DNA of 64,000 nucleotides. Source: Candidatus Mycobacterium methanotrophicum. GTDB lineage: Bacteria; Actinomycetota; Actinomycetes; Mycobacteriales; Mycobacteriaceae. A program made the translations under genes and the position numbers. The notes below the pieces were generated by a model. That model was not told the DNA's origin. It did no database searches and saw only the letters and a program-made list of their open reading frames with translations. Positions 42,971 through 52,170 of this stretch are shown here, piece by piece. The DNA lies in assembly GCF_023515995.1 (NCBI RefSeq), contig NZ_CP097320.1, forward strand, positions 3,968,001 to 4,032,000. Reading direction: 5' to 3'. The number at the start of each line of letters is the position of its first letter. The first letter of the stretch is position 1.

Positions 42971-44332
42971 GGCGTTCGCCCTGCTCAGCTCCGGCCCCGC
43001 AGGAAGTTTCGCCAATAACGGCCACGGTGCCGGGATGGCCGTATCGGGCAGGCCGAGGTCGTGTGCGGCATCGTCGTCGTGGATGGCGAATCGCACACCG
43101 GTGTCGGTGATCAGGTATCGGGTGCCGGCTTGCGGGTTGCTTCCCGACAGACCGGTCGCCCGTACATAGGCACAGTGCCCCGGCGAAAGGTAAACGGCGT
43201 CGAGCGCCGGGCCGTTTCCATCGGCCTGCGATAACTTCACCGGCTCCTGGCCCGCCGGGATCGGTGGACCGCCGGCCGACATCGCGACATCGCCATGCCG
43301 CCAACCGACGCACAGCGTTGTGGAGTCGGTCAACGGCGTCGGCGCCCGGTCGGGAAACGTGGCCACCGGCAAGTCGGTCACCGTCGGCGCCGAGCGGATG
43401 AAATCGGGCGCGACGGCGATGACGGTGCGGGCGCCCCGCGAGTCGGTGAATCGCAACAAATCGGCGACCACCCGGCCGATGCGCTGGATCCCGTGGCCGA
43501 CTACGACGTAATACTCGTCGCGGTCGGCGCGGGCCACCCGGAGCACGCTGCCGACCGTAAACCCCGGCAGTGCCGAGGATCCGCGAGTGCCGACATCCGC
43601 AATCCGGGGCGTCGTGATCGGCGGCGCCTCCGAGACGGCGTTCAGCAGCGTCGATGACACCGCCAACGGCACCCGACCGTCCAGCCCGAGTGCCCTCACC
43701 ACCGCAGGTTCATTGAGATTCACCACGGCCCGGCGGCCGTCGTACAGCAGATAGGTGGACCCGCCTGATACCGGCTTGACCAGGACGGATTGTTCGCCCG
43801 CCAAGGGCTGCGAGCGCGGTCCCTCGGCCGAACCGATGACGATGGTCGTGCTCGGTGAGCCGCCGCCGCTGTCACAGACCGTCCACCGCAGTTCGTCCTC
43901 GCCAAGTGGAATCCCCAGAAATTGGGGGGCGCCGGGGATGCCCAGCGGCAGTCCTCTTTTGCTATGGCTCAGGTCCGACTCGGGCACCGGCTGCGGGTCG
44001 GCATTCGTTCTGGTAATCAGCCTCGCCGAGGCCAGGTTCAGCACCGGATGCAGGGTTTCGCCGATGCGAACGTACAGCGCCCCAGATTGTTTGCCCATGA
44101 CAATCGAGGCGTTCGGCAAACCCGGTTGCGGGCCCACCGCGGCCAGCAGCGCGCATCCGGCCACCATGACGATCGCCAGCACTGCGCCGGCCATCAGCGA
44201 CTGCAGCGACGCGCGAATCGGTTCGTTAACGTCGCGGACATCCCTGCCCAGCAGCGCGCATTCGATACGGCGCAGCAGAAATCGATACCCGCTGACCTGC
44301 AGTCGCGTGACCCCCGGGTGCATCGGCTTCAC
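42956..44332 (-). CDS. eccB4: EccB4, ESX-4 core component
   Basis: 458 residues. A cytoplasmic N-terminus (VTRLQVSGYRFLLRRIECAL, the EccB signature) precedes one membrane helix (SLMAGAVLAIVMVAGCALLA, about residues 45-66) and a large periplasmic domain with repeats; Cys pairs occur near WTVCDSGGG and TLCVGWRHG, and GHCAYVRATG. EccB is an essential part of the ESX membrane complex. Convergent with mycP4. Confidence 0.94.
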   Translation of the reverse strand: MKPMHPGVTRLQVSGYRFLLRRIECALLGRDVRDVNEPIRASLQSLMAGAVLAIVMVAGCALLAAVGPQPGLPNASIVMGKQSGALYVRIGETLHPVLNLASARLITRTNADPQPVPESDLSHSKRGLPLGIPGAPQFLGIPLGEDELRWTVCDSGGGSPSTTIVIGSAEGPRSQPLAGEQSVLVKPVSGGSTYLLYDGRRAVVNLNEPAVVRALGLDGRVPLAVSSTLLNAVSEAPPITTPRIADVGTRGSSALPGFTVGSVLRVARADRDEYYVVVGHGIQRIGRVVADLLRFTDSRGARTVIAVAPDFIRSAPTVTDLPVATFPDRAPTPLTDSTTLCVGWRHGDVAMSAGGPPIPAGQEPVKLSQADGNGPALDAVYLSPGHCAYVRATGLSGSNPQAGTRYLITDTGVRFAIHDDDAAHDLGLPDTAIPAPWPLLAKLPAGPELSRANASVAS

Positions 44333-44442
44333 GATATTTAGTGGTCACATCTCGCGTCGCCGTCGATCCACAGGGCCGCGGCGCCGAGGGCGCCAGGCGT
44401 TCGACAATTTTTGCCATCACTAGCGTTCGTCCCGTGGGCACC

Positions 44443-44663
44443 ATGAACGTCTCACCACCCGACTCACTCAAGGCGTTCGTGGAACAGCAGGTTGCCCAGC
44501 GCGGATATTCGAGCACGCCATCGACTACTACCTCGAAAACGCAACGGGGCGACCCGTCCTGTACGTCGAGCGCACCGACCATATCGAGATACTGCGCGAT
44601 ATTGCGCGTCCTGCACAGGGCCGTGACATTCCGGAACTGCTGCGCAATCTCGATCAGGACTAG
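44443..44663 (+). pseudogene. Fused parDE toxin-antitoxin remnant
   Basis: ATG 44443 begins a ParD-like antitoxin (MNVSPPDSLKAFVEQQVAQR then GYSS). At about 44505 the frame that continues family similarity changes: a ParE/RelE-like piece reads EHAIDYYLENATG and ends ILRDIARPAQGRDIPELLRN at TAG 44661-44663. Most of the antitoxin and the middle of the toxin are missing, so a deletion has joined the two genes out of frame. Not functional. Confidence 0.6.
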
Positions 44664-44786
44664 CAGCCGGAACTACGTGAGCATGACGAAGCGGCGCGGC
44701 CCAGCAGCCGGCGACAAGAAGCTGCGCACCGCGGCCGTGGGGCCGCCGAGGTGATCGTTTGCCCAGTTCTCACCTAAAATCGTCTG

Positions 44787-45605
44787 GTGCCCATTTACCA
44801 CGTCAGCCGTTGGGTGTCCCGGCGCCCCGCCGCGGTGCTGGCCGCCGGTGTCCTGCTGGTCGTCCCCAGTGCCGTTTCGCGCACCATCCCGTCGGCCCGC
44901 GCGGACAACTGCCCGGACGTCGCGGTGACCTTCGCCCGCGGCACCGACGAGCCGGCCGGGCTGGGCCACGTCGGGCAGGCCCTGGTCAACACGCTGCGCC
45001 GGAACACCGGCAAGAACATCGACGCCTACGCGGTCAACTACAAGGCAAGCCTGCTGCAGTTGCACGGCGGCGACGGCGCCAACGACGCCATCAAGCACAT
45101 CAAAGACGTGGCCGACAAGTGCCCCAGCACCCCGCAGGTGCTCGGCGGCTACTCGCAGGGCGCGTCGGTGATCGACATCGTCAGCGGTGTCCCGGTCGGC
45201 GGCATCATCTGGGGCAGCGCGCTGCCGGCCCAGTACGCCAACAACGTCATCGCGGTGACCACCTTCGGCAACCCGGCCGACCGCAGCGGCGGACCGATCT
45301 CGGCACAGAGCGCGATGTTCGGCGCCAAGGCCATCGACTTCTGCAACCCCGTGGACCCGATCTGTCACGCCGGCCCCGGCAACCAGTGGACCGGCCACAC
45401 CGAGGGCTACGTACCCATCTACACCAGCCAGGCGGCGAGCTTCATACAGACCAGGCTGCTGGCGGTGCTGCCCCCCACCGCGCCCGCACCACCGCTGGGC
45501 GTTCCCCCGGCCTCCGTACCTGGCGCCGGACCCGGGCCTGGACCCGGCCTCGATGGCCACCCCCCGGCGAACGTCGTGGTCGACCAGCCCACGGTGTTTC
45601 GCTGA
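44787..45605 (+). CDS. cut3: Cutinase-family secreted esterase (Cut3-like)
   Basis: 272 residues. Signal peptide (RPAAVLAAGVLLVVPSAVS ... ARA) followed by the alpha/beta-hydrolase cutinase domain: nucleophile Ser in LGGYSQGAS, Asp in FCNPVDPIC with paired Cys, His near GNQWTGHTEGY. The C-terminus is a Pro/Gly-rich tail (about 225-272), longer than in the next paralogue. GTG at 44787 is the start. It follows ESX-4 as Rv3451 does. Likely lipid or carboxyl esterase outside the cell. Confidence 0.9.
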   Translation: MPIYHVSRWVSRRPAAVLAAGVLLVVPSAVSRTIPSARADNCPDVAVTFARGTDEPAGLGHVGQALVNTLRRNTGKNIDAYAVNYKASLLQLHGGDGANDAIKHIKDVADKCPSTPQVLGGYSQGASVIDIVSGVPVGGIIWGSALPAQYANNVIAVTTFGNPADRSGGPISAQSAMFGAKAIDFCNPVDPICHAGPGNQWTGHTEGYVPIYTSQAASFIQTRLLAVLPPTAPAPPLGVPPASVPGAGPGPGPGLDGHPPANVVVDQPTVFR

Positions 45606-45653
45606 CAGACATTCCCCCTGCTAATCGCCAATCGGCGCACTACTATCAGCCCC

Positions 45654-46334
45654 ATGAAGCCGCATCCGATCCCGGGCTCCTTAGCCAGGTTCGCGGTCGC
45701 CGGATTGCTCGCCACGGCGTTGATGCTTGTGCCGGCGACGCTGATTCCGGCGGCTCCAGTCTCTCGGGCCTCCTGTCCTGACGTCGAGGTGGTGTTCGCC
45801 CGCGGACGACTGGAGTCGCCGGGCGCCGGTGTCCTCGGCAACTCCTTTGTCAGCGCGTTGCGCTCTCGGGTCCATCGCACCGTCAACCTCTACGCGGTGC
45901 GCTACCCCGCCGACACCGAGATCGACGTCGGCGCCAACGACATGAGCGCCCACGTCCAGAACACGGTCAACAGCTGCCCTGACACCCACGTGGTATTGGG
46001 CGGCTACTCGCTGGGCGCGGCGGTCACCGACGTGGTGATGGCCGCCCCCGGCCCGATATTCGGCTTCACCAATCCATTGCCACCGAGCGCCGAGCCGCAC
46101 ATCGCGGCGGTCGCGCTGTTCGGCAACGGAAGCCAGTGGGTCGGGCCGATCACGAACTTCAACCCGGCCTACAACGACCGGACGATCGAGGAGTGCCACG
46201 GCGCCGACCCGATATGCAATCCGGCCGATCCACACACCTGGTCCGACAACTGGCCGCAACACTCGCCGAACTCATATATCGAGGCCGGCATGGTCAGTCA
46301 GGCCGCCGACTTTGTTGCCGGCAAGCTCACCTAG
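45654..46334 (+). CDS. cut4: Cutinase-family secreted esterase (Cut4-like)
   Basis: 226 residues. Signal peptide (FAVAGLLATALMLVPATLIP), then CPDVEVVFARGRLESPGAG, nucleophile in LGGYSLGAAV, Asp in CHGADPICNPAD, and a His in DNWPQHSPNS region. Lies 48 bp after the Cut3-like gene, the order Rv3451-Rv3452. Substrate unknown. Confidence 0.9.
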   Translation: MKPHPIPGSLARFAVAGLLATALMLVPATLIPAAPVSRASCPDVEVVFARGRLESPGAGVLGNSFVSALRSRVHRTVNLYAVRYPADTEIDVGANDMSAHVQNTVNSCPDTHVVLGGYSLGAAVTDVVMAAPGPIFGFTNPLPPSAEPHIAAVALFGNGSQWVGPITNFNPAYNDRTIEECHGADPICNPADPHTWSDNWPQHSPNSYIEAGMVSQAADFVAGKLT

Positions 46335-46361
46335 CCAATGCACGTACTGTCAACCGAGCCC

Positions 46362-46575
46362 AAGGGTGCTGTTCTACAACTACCCGGCTGATGTCACCAT
46401 CACCGACGGCTCCAACCCCGCGTTTGCCGGTAAGACCGTCGACCTGTGCGCGGCCGGCGACCCGATCTGCAGTCAGGGGATTCGCTCTTTGCGTTGGGCG
46501 GCGCATCTGCAGAACTCATATATCAGCTCAGGGCTGGTGGATCAGGCCGCAAGTTTCGTTGCCGGCAAGCTGTAG
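46362..46575 (+). pseudogene. C-terminal fragment of a third cutinase gene
   Basis: One frame reads VLFYNYPADVTITDGSNPAF, then KTVDLCAAGDPICSQGIRS and ends QNSYISSGLVDQAASFVAGKL. It matches the last third of the cutinase domain (Asp region and C-terminal helix), but the nucleophile half is missing. The end QAASFVAGKL is close to QAADFVAGKL of the preceding gene, so this is probably a tandem duplicate that lost its 5' part. Confidence 0.75.
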
Positions 46576-46583
46576 CCGAGGCA

Positions 46584-47447
46584 TCAGTCGCGCGTGCGCA
46601 GGTCGCGGGTGATCAACGTCCGCGCCTGCAGTTCGTTCTCGGGCGGGTAACTCACGCCGATCATCGTCAAACCCCGCGCCGGCGCGGCGGCGAAGTCACT
46701 GGACCGGCGCGTTGCGGTAAGCAACCCGCTGCACCAGGCGGCGGTGCGCCGGTGTTCGCCGACGGCCAGCAGGGCACCGACCAGCGACCGCACCATCGAC
46801 CAGCAGAAGGCGTCGGCGGTGACGCATACGGTGATCAGATGACCATCGCGGGTCCAGTCCAGCCGCTGCAGATCGCGAATCGTGGTGGCAGCCTCGCGGT
46901 GACGGCAAAATGCAGCAAAATCATGTAGCCCCAACATGTTACGCGACGCTTCCGTCATCGCGTCCGCGTCGAGCAGGCGCGGCCATGCGGTGATGTAGCG
47001 GGCCTGATGCGGCTCCGCCCCGTAGGGGGCGGTCGAGAGGCGATAGACGTAGTGGCGGCGCAGTGCCGAGAATCGGGCGTCGAAACCCGCTGGCGCGCGG
47101 ATGATTCGGCGGATCCGAACGTCGGCGGGCAGCAACCGGCCCAGACGCCGGACCAGCGGCAGGAATTCCGGTTCGGTTGGTCGGGGCGAGCGAGGATAGG
47201 CGTTGGGCAGCGCATCCGCCGAGACGTCGACATGGGCGACCTGACCGGTCGCATGGACGCCGGTGTCGGTGCGCCCGGCCGCCCGCAACGGCGCCGGCGT
47301 CCGGAACACCGTCGAAAGCGCCTCCTCCAGAACGCCCGCGACCGTGCGCTGACCAGGCTGCGGGGCCCAGCCAGCGAAATCCGTGCCGTCGTAAGCGATA
47401 TCGAGCCGAAGTCGAACGTGCCCACCATCGGCGTCGATGGCGGGCAC
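46584..47447 (-). CDS. truA: TruA, tRNA pseudouridine(38-40) synthase
   Basis: About 287 residues from GTG 47447; TTG 47456 is equally plausible, and a start further upstream (47570) lies inside rplQ. LRLDIAYDGTDFAGWAPQ is the family start; the catalytic Asp is in AAGRTDTGVHATGQ. It modifies U38-U40 in tRNA anticodon arms. It lies directly after rplQ, as Rv3455c follows Rv3456c. Confidence 0.93.
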   Translation of the reverse strand: MPAIDADGGHVRLRLDIAYDGTDFAGWAPQPGQRTVAGVLEEALSTVFRTPAPLRAAGRTDTGVHATGQVAHVDVSADALPNAYPRSPRPTEPEFLPLVRRLGRLLPADVRIRRIIRAPAGFDARFSALRRHYVYRLSTAPYGAEPHQARYITAWPRLLDADAMTEASRNMLGLHDFAAFCRHREAATTIRDLQRLDWTRDGHLITVCVTADAFCWSMVRSLVGALLAVGEHRRTAAWCSGLLTATRRSSDFAAAPARGLTMIGVSYPPENELQARTLITRDLRTRD

Positions 47448-47466
47448 GTCATTCAACGGCGAATCG

Positions 47467-48051
47467 CTAGGACTTGTCAGCGTCGGCGGCCTCGGCTTCC
47501 GGCTCAACGGCTTCCGGCTCAGGCATCGTGGTCTCGGCCTCGTGGTCGTGGGCCTCTTGCGCCTCGCCACCGACTGCCGCCTCCGGCTCGACTGCGGCCT
47601 GCGGCGCCGCCGCGGCCGCTTCCGGTGCAGCCTCGCGCGCAGCGGCCTTCGAAGCGCCTACCCGGCGCGCACGTTCGGCTTCCGAGGTGACCGTCTTCTC
47701 CCGCACCAACTCGATGACCGCCATCGGGGCGTTATCGCCCTTGCGTGCTTCGACCTTGATGATGCGGGTGTAGCCGCCGTCGCGGTCGGCGAAGAACGGC
47801 CCGATCTCGGCGAACAGGCTATGCACTATGTCCTTGTCGGGGATTTTCTTGAGCACCTCACGCCGGTTGTGCAGCGTGCCCTTCTTGGCGTGGGTGATCA
47901 GCTTCTCGGCGTAGGGCCGCAGTGCCCGAGCCTTGGGCTCGGTGGTCGTGATTCGGCCGTGCTCAAAGAGCGCCGTGGCCAGGTTGGCCAGAATCGCCCT
48001 CTGGTGCGAAGACGATCCGCCGATGCGACGACCCTTGGTGGGCTTGGGCAT
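47467..48051 (-). CDS. rplQ: Ribosomal protein bL17
   Basis: 194 residues. Core of about 120 residues (MPKPTKGRRIGGSSSHQRAI) with an Ala/Glu-rich C-terminal extension of about 70 residues, usual in mycobacteria. Last ribosomal gene of the alpha operon. Confidence 0.97.
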   Translation of the reverse strand: MPKPTKGRRIGGSSSHQRAILANLATALFEHGRITTTEPKARALRPYAEKLITHAKKGTLHNRREVLKKIPDKDIVHSLFAEIGPFFADRDGGYTRIIKVEARKGDNAPMAVIELVREKTVTSEAERARRVGASKAAAREAAPEAAAAAPQAAVEPEAAVGGEAQEAHDHEAETTMPEPEAVEPEAEAADADKS

Positions 48052-48139
48052 TGCTGACGCTCCTGTCTAGATGTGCTGAGTACTGTTGTCCGGCTCCTCA
48101 GCGGGCCGCCCACGGCCCGCATCGTCACCGGACGCGGCT

Positions 48140-49183
48140 TTAGAGCTGTTCGGTTTCGGCGTAGTCCTGGTCGTCGTAGGCGCCCTCGCCGGACCACGTG
48201 CCGGTGGCGACGTCGTAGCCGGCGATCTGCGACGGGTCGAAGCTGGCCGGGCTGTCCTTCAGCGACAAACCCAGCTGGTGCAGCTTGACCTTCACCTCGT
48301 CGATGGACTTCTGCCCGAAGTTGCGGATGTCGAGCAGGTCGGACTCGGTGCGCGACACCAGCTCGCCGACGGTGTGCACACCCTCGCGCTTGAGGCAGTT
48401 GTACGAACGCACGGTCAGATCCAGGTCGTCGATCGGCAGCGCGAACGACGCGATGTGATCGGCCTCGGCCGGCGACGGCCCGATCTCGATGCCCTCGGCC
48501 TCGACGTTGAGTTCGCGTGCCAGACCGAACAATTCGACCAGGGTCTTACCCGCCGACGCCAACGCGTCACGCGGACCGATCGAGCTCTTGGTTTCGACGT
48601 CGAGGATCAACTTGTCGAAGTCGGTGCGCTGCTCGACACGGGTGGCGTCCACCTTGTAGGTCACCTTGAGCACCGGCGAGTAAATGGAATCGACGGGGAT
48701 ACGGCCGATTTCGGCGCCCGACGCCTTGTTCTGCACGGCCGGGACGTAGCCGCGGCCACGCTCCACGACCAGCTCGATCTCGAGCTTGCCTTTGTCGTTC
48801 AGCGTCGCGATGCGCATCTCGGGGTTGTGCACGATGACACCGGCCGGCGGCACGATGTCACCAGCGGTGACCTCGCCCGGGCCCTGCTTGCGCAGATACA
48901 TCGTCACCGGCTCGTCTTCTTCCGAGGACACCACCAGGCTCTTGAGGTTCAAGATGATGTCGGTGACGTCTTCCTTGACGCCGGGCACGGTGGTGAACTC
49001 GTGCAGCACGCCGTCGATGCGGATGCTGGTGACGGCCGAGCCGGGGATCGACGACAGCAGCGTGCGGCGCAGCGAGTTACCAAGCGTGTAGCCGAATCCC
49101 GGCTCCAGCGGCTCGATGACGAACTGCGAACGGTTGTCGTTGATGACCTCTTCGGACAGAGTCGGTCGCTGTGAGATCAGCAT
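48140..49183 (-). CDS. rpoA: RNA polymerase alpha subunit
   Basis: 347 residues from ATG 49183 (MLISQRPTLSEEV), the standard mycobacterial length. The N-terminal dimerisation domain includes EPLEPGFGYTLGNSLRRTLL, and the C-terminal domain (DLTVRSYNCLKREGVHTVGE) binds promoter UP elements and regulators. Confidence 0.98.
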   Translation of the reverse strand: MLISQRPTLSEEVINDNRSQFVIEPLEPGFGYTLGNSLRRTLLSSIPGSAVTSIRIDGVLHEFTTVPGVKEDVTDIILNLKSLVVSSEEDEPVTMYLRKQGPGEVTAGDIVPPAGVIVHNPEMRIATLNDKGKLEIELVVERGRGYVPAVQNKASGAEIGRIPVDSIYSPVLKVTYKVDATRVEQRTDFDKLILDVETKSSIGPRDALASAGKTLVELFGLARELNVEAEGIEIGPSPAEADHIASFALPIDDLDLTVRSYNCLKREGVHTVGELVSRTESDLLDIRNFGQKSIDEVKVKLHQLGLSLKDSPASFDPSQIAGYDVATGTWSGEGAYDDQDYAETEQL

Positions 49184-49255
49184 GGTGTTTCTTCTTCTCC
49201 TTCTCGGCACCCGCTATTTGATGCCGTCAAGACCTGCACCGGCGGTGCAGGAGAC

Positions 49256-49861
49256 CTACTTCGAGTAGTACTCGACGATCAGCTGCTCGGTGAGCGGCAC
49301 CTCGATCTGTGCCCGCTCGGGCAGTTGGTGGATCAGGATGCGTTGCCGCTCGCCGACCACCTGAAGCCAGCTCGGAATCGGACGGTCGCCGCCGGTCTCA
49401 CGCGCGATCTGGAACGGCACGGTGTTCACCGAATTGTCCCGCACATCGATGATGTCGTACTGCGACACCCGGTAGCTGGGGACATCGACGTGCACGCCGT
49501 TGACCGCGAAGTGGCCGTGGCTGACCAGCTGGCGGGCCATCCGGCGGGTGCGCGCCAGCCCGGCGCGGTAGACGACGTTGTCCAGCCGGCTTTCCAGGAT
49601 CTGCAGAAGCTCGTCACCGGTCTTGCCGGGACGGCCTGCGGCCTCTGCGTAGTAGCGTCGGAACTGCTTTTCCATGACGCCGTAGGTGAAGCGGGCCTTC
49701 TGCTTCTCCTGCAGCTGCAGGAGATACTCGCTCTCCTTGATCCGCGCGCGGCCGTGCTGGCCAGGCGGGTAAGGGCGCTTCTCGAACGCCTGGTCGCCGC
49801 CGACGAGGTCGGTGCGCAGCCGACGCGATTTGCGGGTCATCGGTCCGGTGTAACGAGCCAT
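49256..49861 (-). CDS. rpsD: Ribosomal protein uS4
   Basis: 201 residues, standard length. S4 RNA-binding domain is seen around LARTRRMARQLVSHGHFAVN. The protein lacks the N-terminal zinc Cys cluster of some S4 paralogues. It nucleates 30S assembly. Confidence 0.98.
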   Translation of the reverse strand: MARYTGPMTRKSRRLRTDLVGGDQAFEKRPYPPGQHGRARIKESEYLLQLQEKQKARFTYGVMEKQFRRYYAEAAGRPGKTGDELLQILESRLDNVVYRAGLARTRRMARQLVSHGHFAVNGVHVDVPSYRVSQYDIIDVRDNSVNTVPFQIARETGGDRPIPSWLQVVGERQRILIHQLPERAQIEVPLTEQLIVEYYSK

Positions 49862-49885
49862 TGTCTGTCCTTCTCCTCGACCTGG

Positions 49886-50302
49886 CTAGACTCTGCGCCG
49901 CTTGGGCGGCCGGCAGCCGTTGTGCGGCTGGGGGGTGACATCAGAGATCGCGCCGACCTCCAGACCGGCGGCCTGCAACGACCGGATCGCGGTCTCGCGG
50001 CCCGACCCCGGGCCCTTCACGAACACGTCGACTTTGCGGACGCCGTGCTCCTGCGCTTTGCGGGCGGCGTTCTCGGCGGCCAGCTGGGCGGCGAACGGTG
50101 TCGACTTGCGTGAACCTTTGAAGCCGACGTGGCCCGACGATGCCCAGGCGATGACGTTGCCCTGCAGGTCGGTGATCGTCACGATTGTGTTGTTGAAGGT
50201 GCTCTTGATGTGGGCGGCGCCGTGCGGGACGTTTTTCTTTTCCCGCCGCCGGGTCTTCTGACCCTTCTTGGGGGTGGCGGCGGCCTTCTTGGCTGGTGGC
50301 AT
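49886..50302 (-). CDS. rpsK: Ribosomal protein uS11
   Basis: 138 residues. Family core includes AHIKSTFNNTIVTITDLQGN and PHNGCRPPKRRRV at the end. Starts 3 bp after rpsM. Confidence 0.98.
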   Translation of the reverse strand: MPPAKKAAATPKKGQKTRRREKKNVPHGAAHIKSTFNNTIVTITDLQGNVIAWASSGHVGFKGSRKSTPFAAQLAAENAARKAQEHGVRKVDVFVKGPGSGRETAIRSLQAAGLEVGAISDVTPQPHNGCRPPKRRRV

Positions 50303-50305
50303 GAC

Positions 50306-50680
50306 TTACCTGGCCTTCTTCTTGCCGGCGATCGTGCGCTTCGGGCCCTTACGGGTGCGCGCGTTGGTCTTGGTGCGCTGGCCGCGCACCGGTAGGCCGC
50401 GGCGGTGCCGTAAGCCCTGGTAGCAGCCGATCTCAATTTTGCGGCGAATGTCGGCCTGCACCTCACGGCGCAGGTCACCTTCGACCTTCAGATTGGCTTC
50501 GATGTAGTCGCGCAGGTGCGTCACCTGATCGTCGCTGAGATCCTTGGTGCGCAGGTCTTTGTCGATCCCGGTGGCGGCCAAAATTTCGTTCGACCGGGTA
50601 CGGCCAACGCCGTAAATGTAGGTCAACGCGACCTCCATGCGCTTATCGCGCGGCAGGTCCACGCCCACAACTCGAGCCAT
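50306..50680 (-). CDS. rpsM: Ribosomal protein uS13
   Basis: 124 residues from ATG 50680 (MARVVGVDLPRDKRMEVALT), preceded by an AAGGAATG-type binding site. Upstream in-frame starts (to 50782) extend into the spacer and are rejected. The end GQRTKTNARTRKGPKRTIAG is typical. Confidence 0.97.
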   Translation of the reverse strand: MARVVGVDLPRDKRMEVALTYIYGVGRTRSNEILAATGIDKDLRTKDLSDDQVTHLRDYIEANLKVEGDLRREVQADIRRKIEIGCYQGLRHRRGLPVRGQRTKTNARTRKGPKRTIAGKKKAR

Positions 50681-50853
50681 GGGTGGCATTCCTTCTCGTT
50701 CGCGGAGGTCTGATCCCAGTCCGTTCCCGGCTGACTGCTCCGGGGTCCGGCCTCCGTTCCGGACGTCGATGAGCTGGCCCATCTGAAAAGATTCCAGCCG
50801 CTCACTGGTGCTGGGAGGTCTGCATTCAGTTGTCGGTGTCTAAGGCGCTCCGA

Positions 50854-50967
50854 TTAGCCCTGGCGCTGTTTGTGGCGCGGATCAGAGCAGAGCACCATGA
50901 CGCGTCCATGCCGACGGACTATCCTGCACTTGTCGCAGATCGGCTTGACGCTCGGGTTCACCTTCAC
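50854..50967 (-). CDS. rpmJ: Ribosomal protein bL36
   Basis: 37 residues starting at GTG 50967: KVNPSVKPICDKCRIVRRHG, with the Zn-binding Cys/His set completed by VLCSDPRH. The protein is of the zinc-containing form, ending KQRQG. It sits between infA and rpsM as usual. Confidence 0.95.
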   Translation of the reverse strand: MKVNPSVKPICDKCRIVRRHGRVMVLCSDPRHKQRQG

Positions 50968-51018
50968 GGCTGTTTCGATCCTGTTCTTCTCTGTTCGATG
51001 GCTTTGTCGCTCGGACTT

Positions 51019-51240
51019 TTACTTGTAGCGGTACACAATGCGGCCCCGGGACAAGTCGTAGGGAGATAACTCCACCACCACTCGGTCCTCGGGCAAGATG
51101 CGGATATAGTGCTGCCGCATCTTGCCGCTGATGTGGGCAAGCACCTTGTGGCCGTTCTCCAGCTCAATGCGGAACATCGCATTTGGCAGCGGCTCGACCA
51201 CGCGGCCCTCGACCTCTATGGCGCCGTCCTTCTTGGCCAT
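51019..51240 (-). CDS. infA: Translation initiation factor IF-1
   Basis: 73 residues, the standard length: [20 protein letters not shown] start and [13 protein letters not shown] end. First gene of this ribosomal run; its promoter should lie in 51241-51370. Confidence 0.98.
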
Positions 51241-51659
51241 AACTTTTCTTCGAATCCTCGTCTTTGGTTTCGTTGCTGCTTCTACGCCCGGTTCGGCGCA
51301 GCGTCGGCTGGCTTTGCGACGTGAGCCGGTGACAGGAAATTCCTAAGACTGGGCACGCAAAAAAACCAGCGCTATGAGGCACTGTCGACCCACGATACCC
51401 GCTCATTCCCACTGGCCAAAATCGCTGTGGGCGGAATCGGAACCAGCCGACCCCGCCACGCGGGCGGGCCCCGAGAGGCGCATGCTCAACGCCGAAGCTA
51501 GCGCCGCCGGTCCCGACGCCCGGGGCCGCAAACCGGTGATCCTGACCATCGACGACGATCCCGGCGAGTGGCTACAGGACCACGGCATCGACGGCGGCTG
51601 AGACATCGCGCCGACGTTGGTCGAAGGCGGCATCGACACCGACTGGCTGGAGCGGATTG
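51241..51659. other. infA upstream region with a short coding relic
   Basis: Contains the leader of the infA-rpmJ-rps operon on the minus strand. Around 51525-51565 a plus-strand frame reads GRKPVILTIDDDPGEW, resembling the start of a receiver-like domain, but nothing follows. No intact gene was found. Confidence 0.4.
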
Positions 51660-52153
51660 CCGCCTTGGTCGGTTCGGATCGTTTGGCCGCGGCTTGACCC
51701 CGCAGCAGGCCAAAGAAATCGAGGCCCTGGGCTTTGGCGCGGTCTGGGTAGGCGGTTCGCCACCGGCCGAGTTGGAATGGGTTTGGAATGGGTGGAGCCC
51801 ATCCTCGAAGCGACCAGCACGCTGCAGGTGGCCACCCGCATCGTCAACATCTGGTCGGCGCCGGCCAAGCCGGTCGCCGAGTCGTTCCACCGGATCGACG
51901 AGGCTTACCCCGGCCAGTTCCTGCTGGGTATCGGCGTCGGGCATCGCGAGCGATCAGCGAATACCGCAAGCCCTACGACGCGCTGGTCGCCTACCTCGAC
52001 CGCCTCGACGACTACGGCGTGCCCGCCGAGCGCAGAGTGGTTGCCGCGCTGGGCCCGCGGGTACTTCTACTTTCGGCGCAGCGCAGCGCCGGAGCGCATC
52101 CCTACCTGACCGCGCCGGGGCACACCGCGCAGGCCCGGGAGCTGACCGCTTGA
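51660..52153 (+). pseudogene. Decayed copy of the F420-type luciferase-like oxidoreductase
   Basis: Pieces in different frames match the intact gene that follows: RGLTPQQAKEIEALGFGAVW and GGSPPAELEW, then TLQVATRIVNIWSAPAKPVA and YPGQFLLGIGVGHRE, then AALGPRVL-type sequence. At least two frameshifts and missing 3' half. A tandem duplicate that has lost function. Confidence 0.8.
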
Positions 52154-52170
52154 CGACAGGAGGGACTTAG

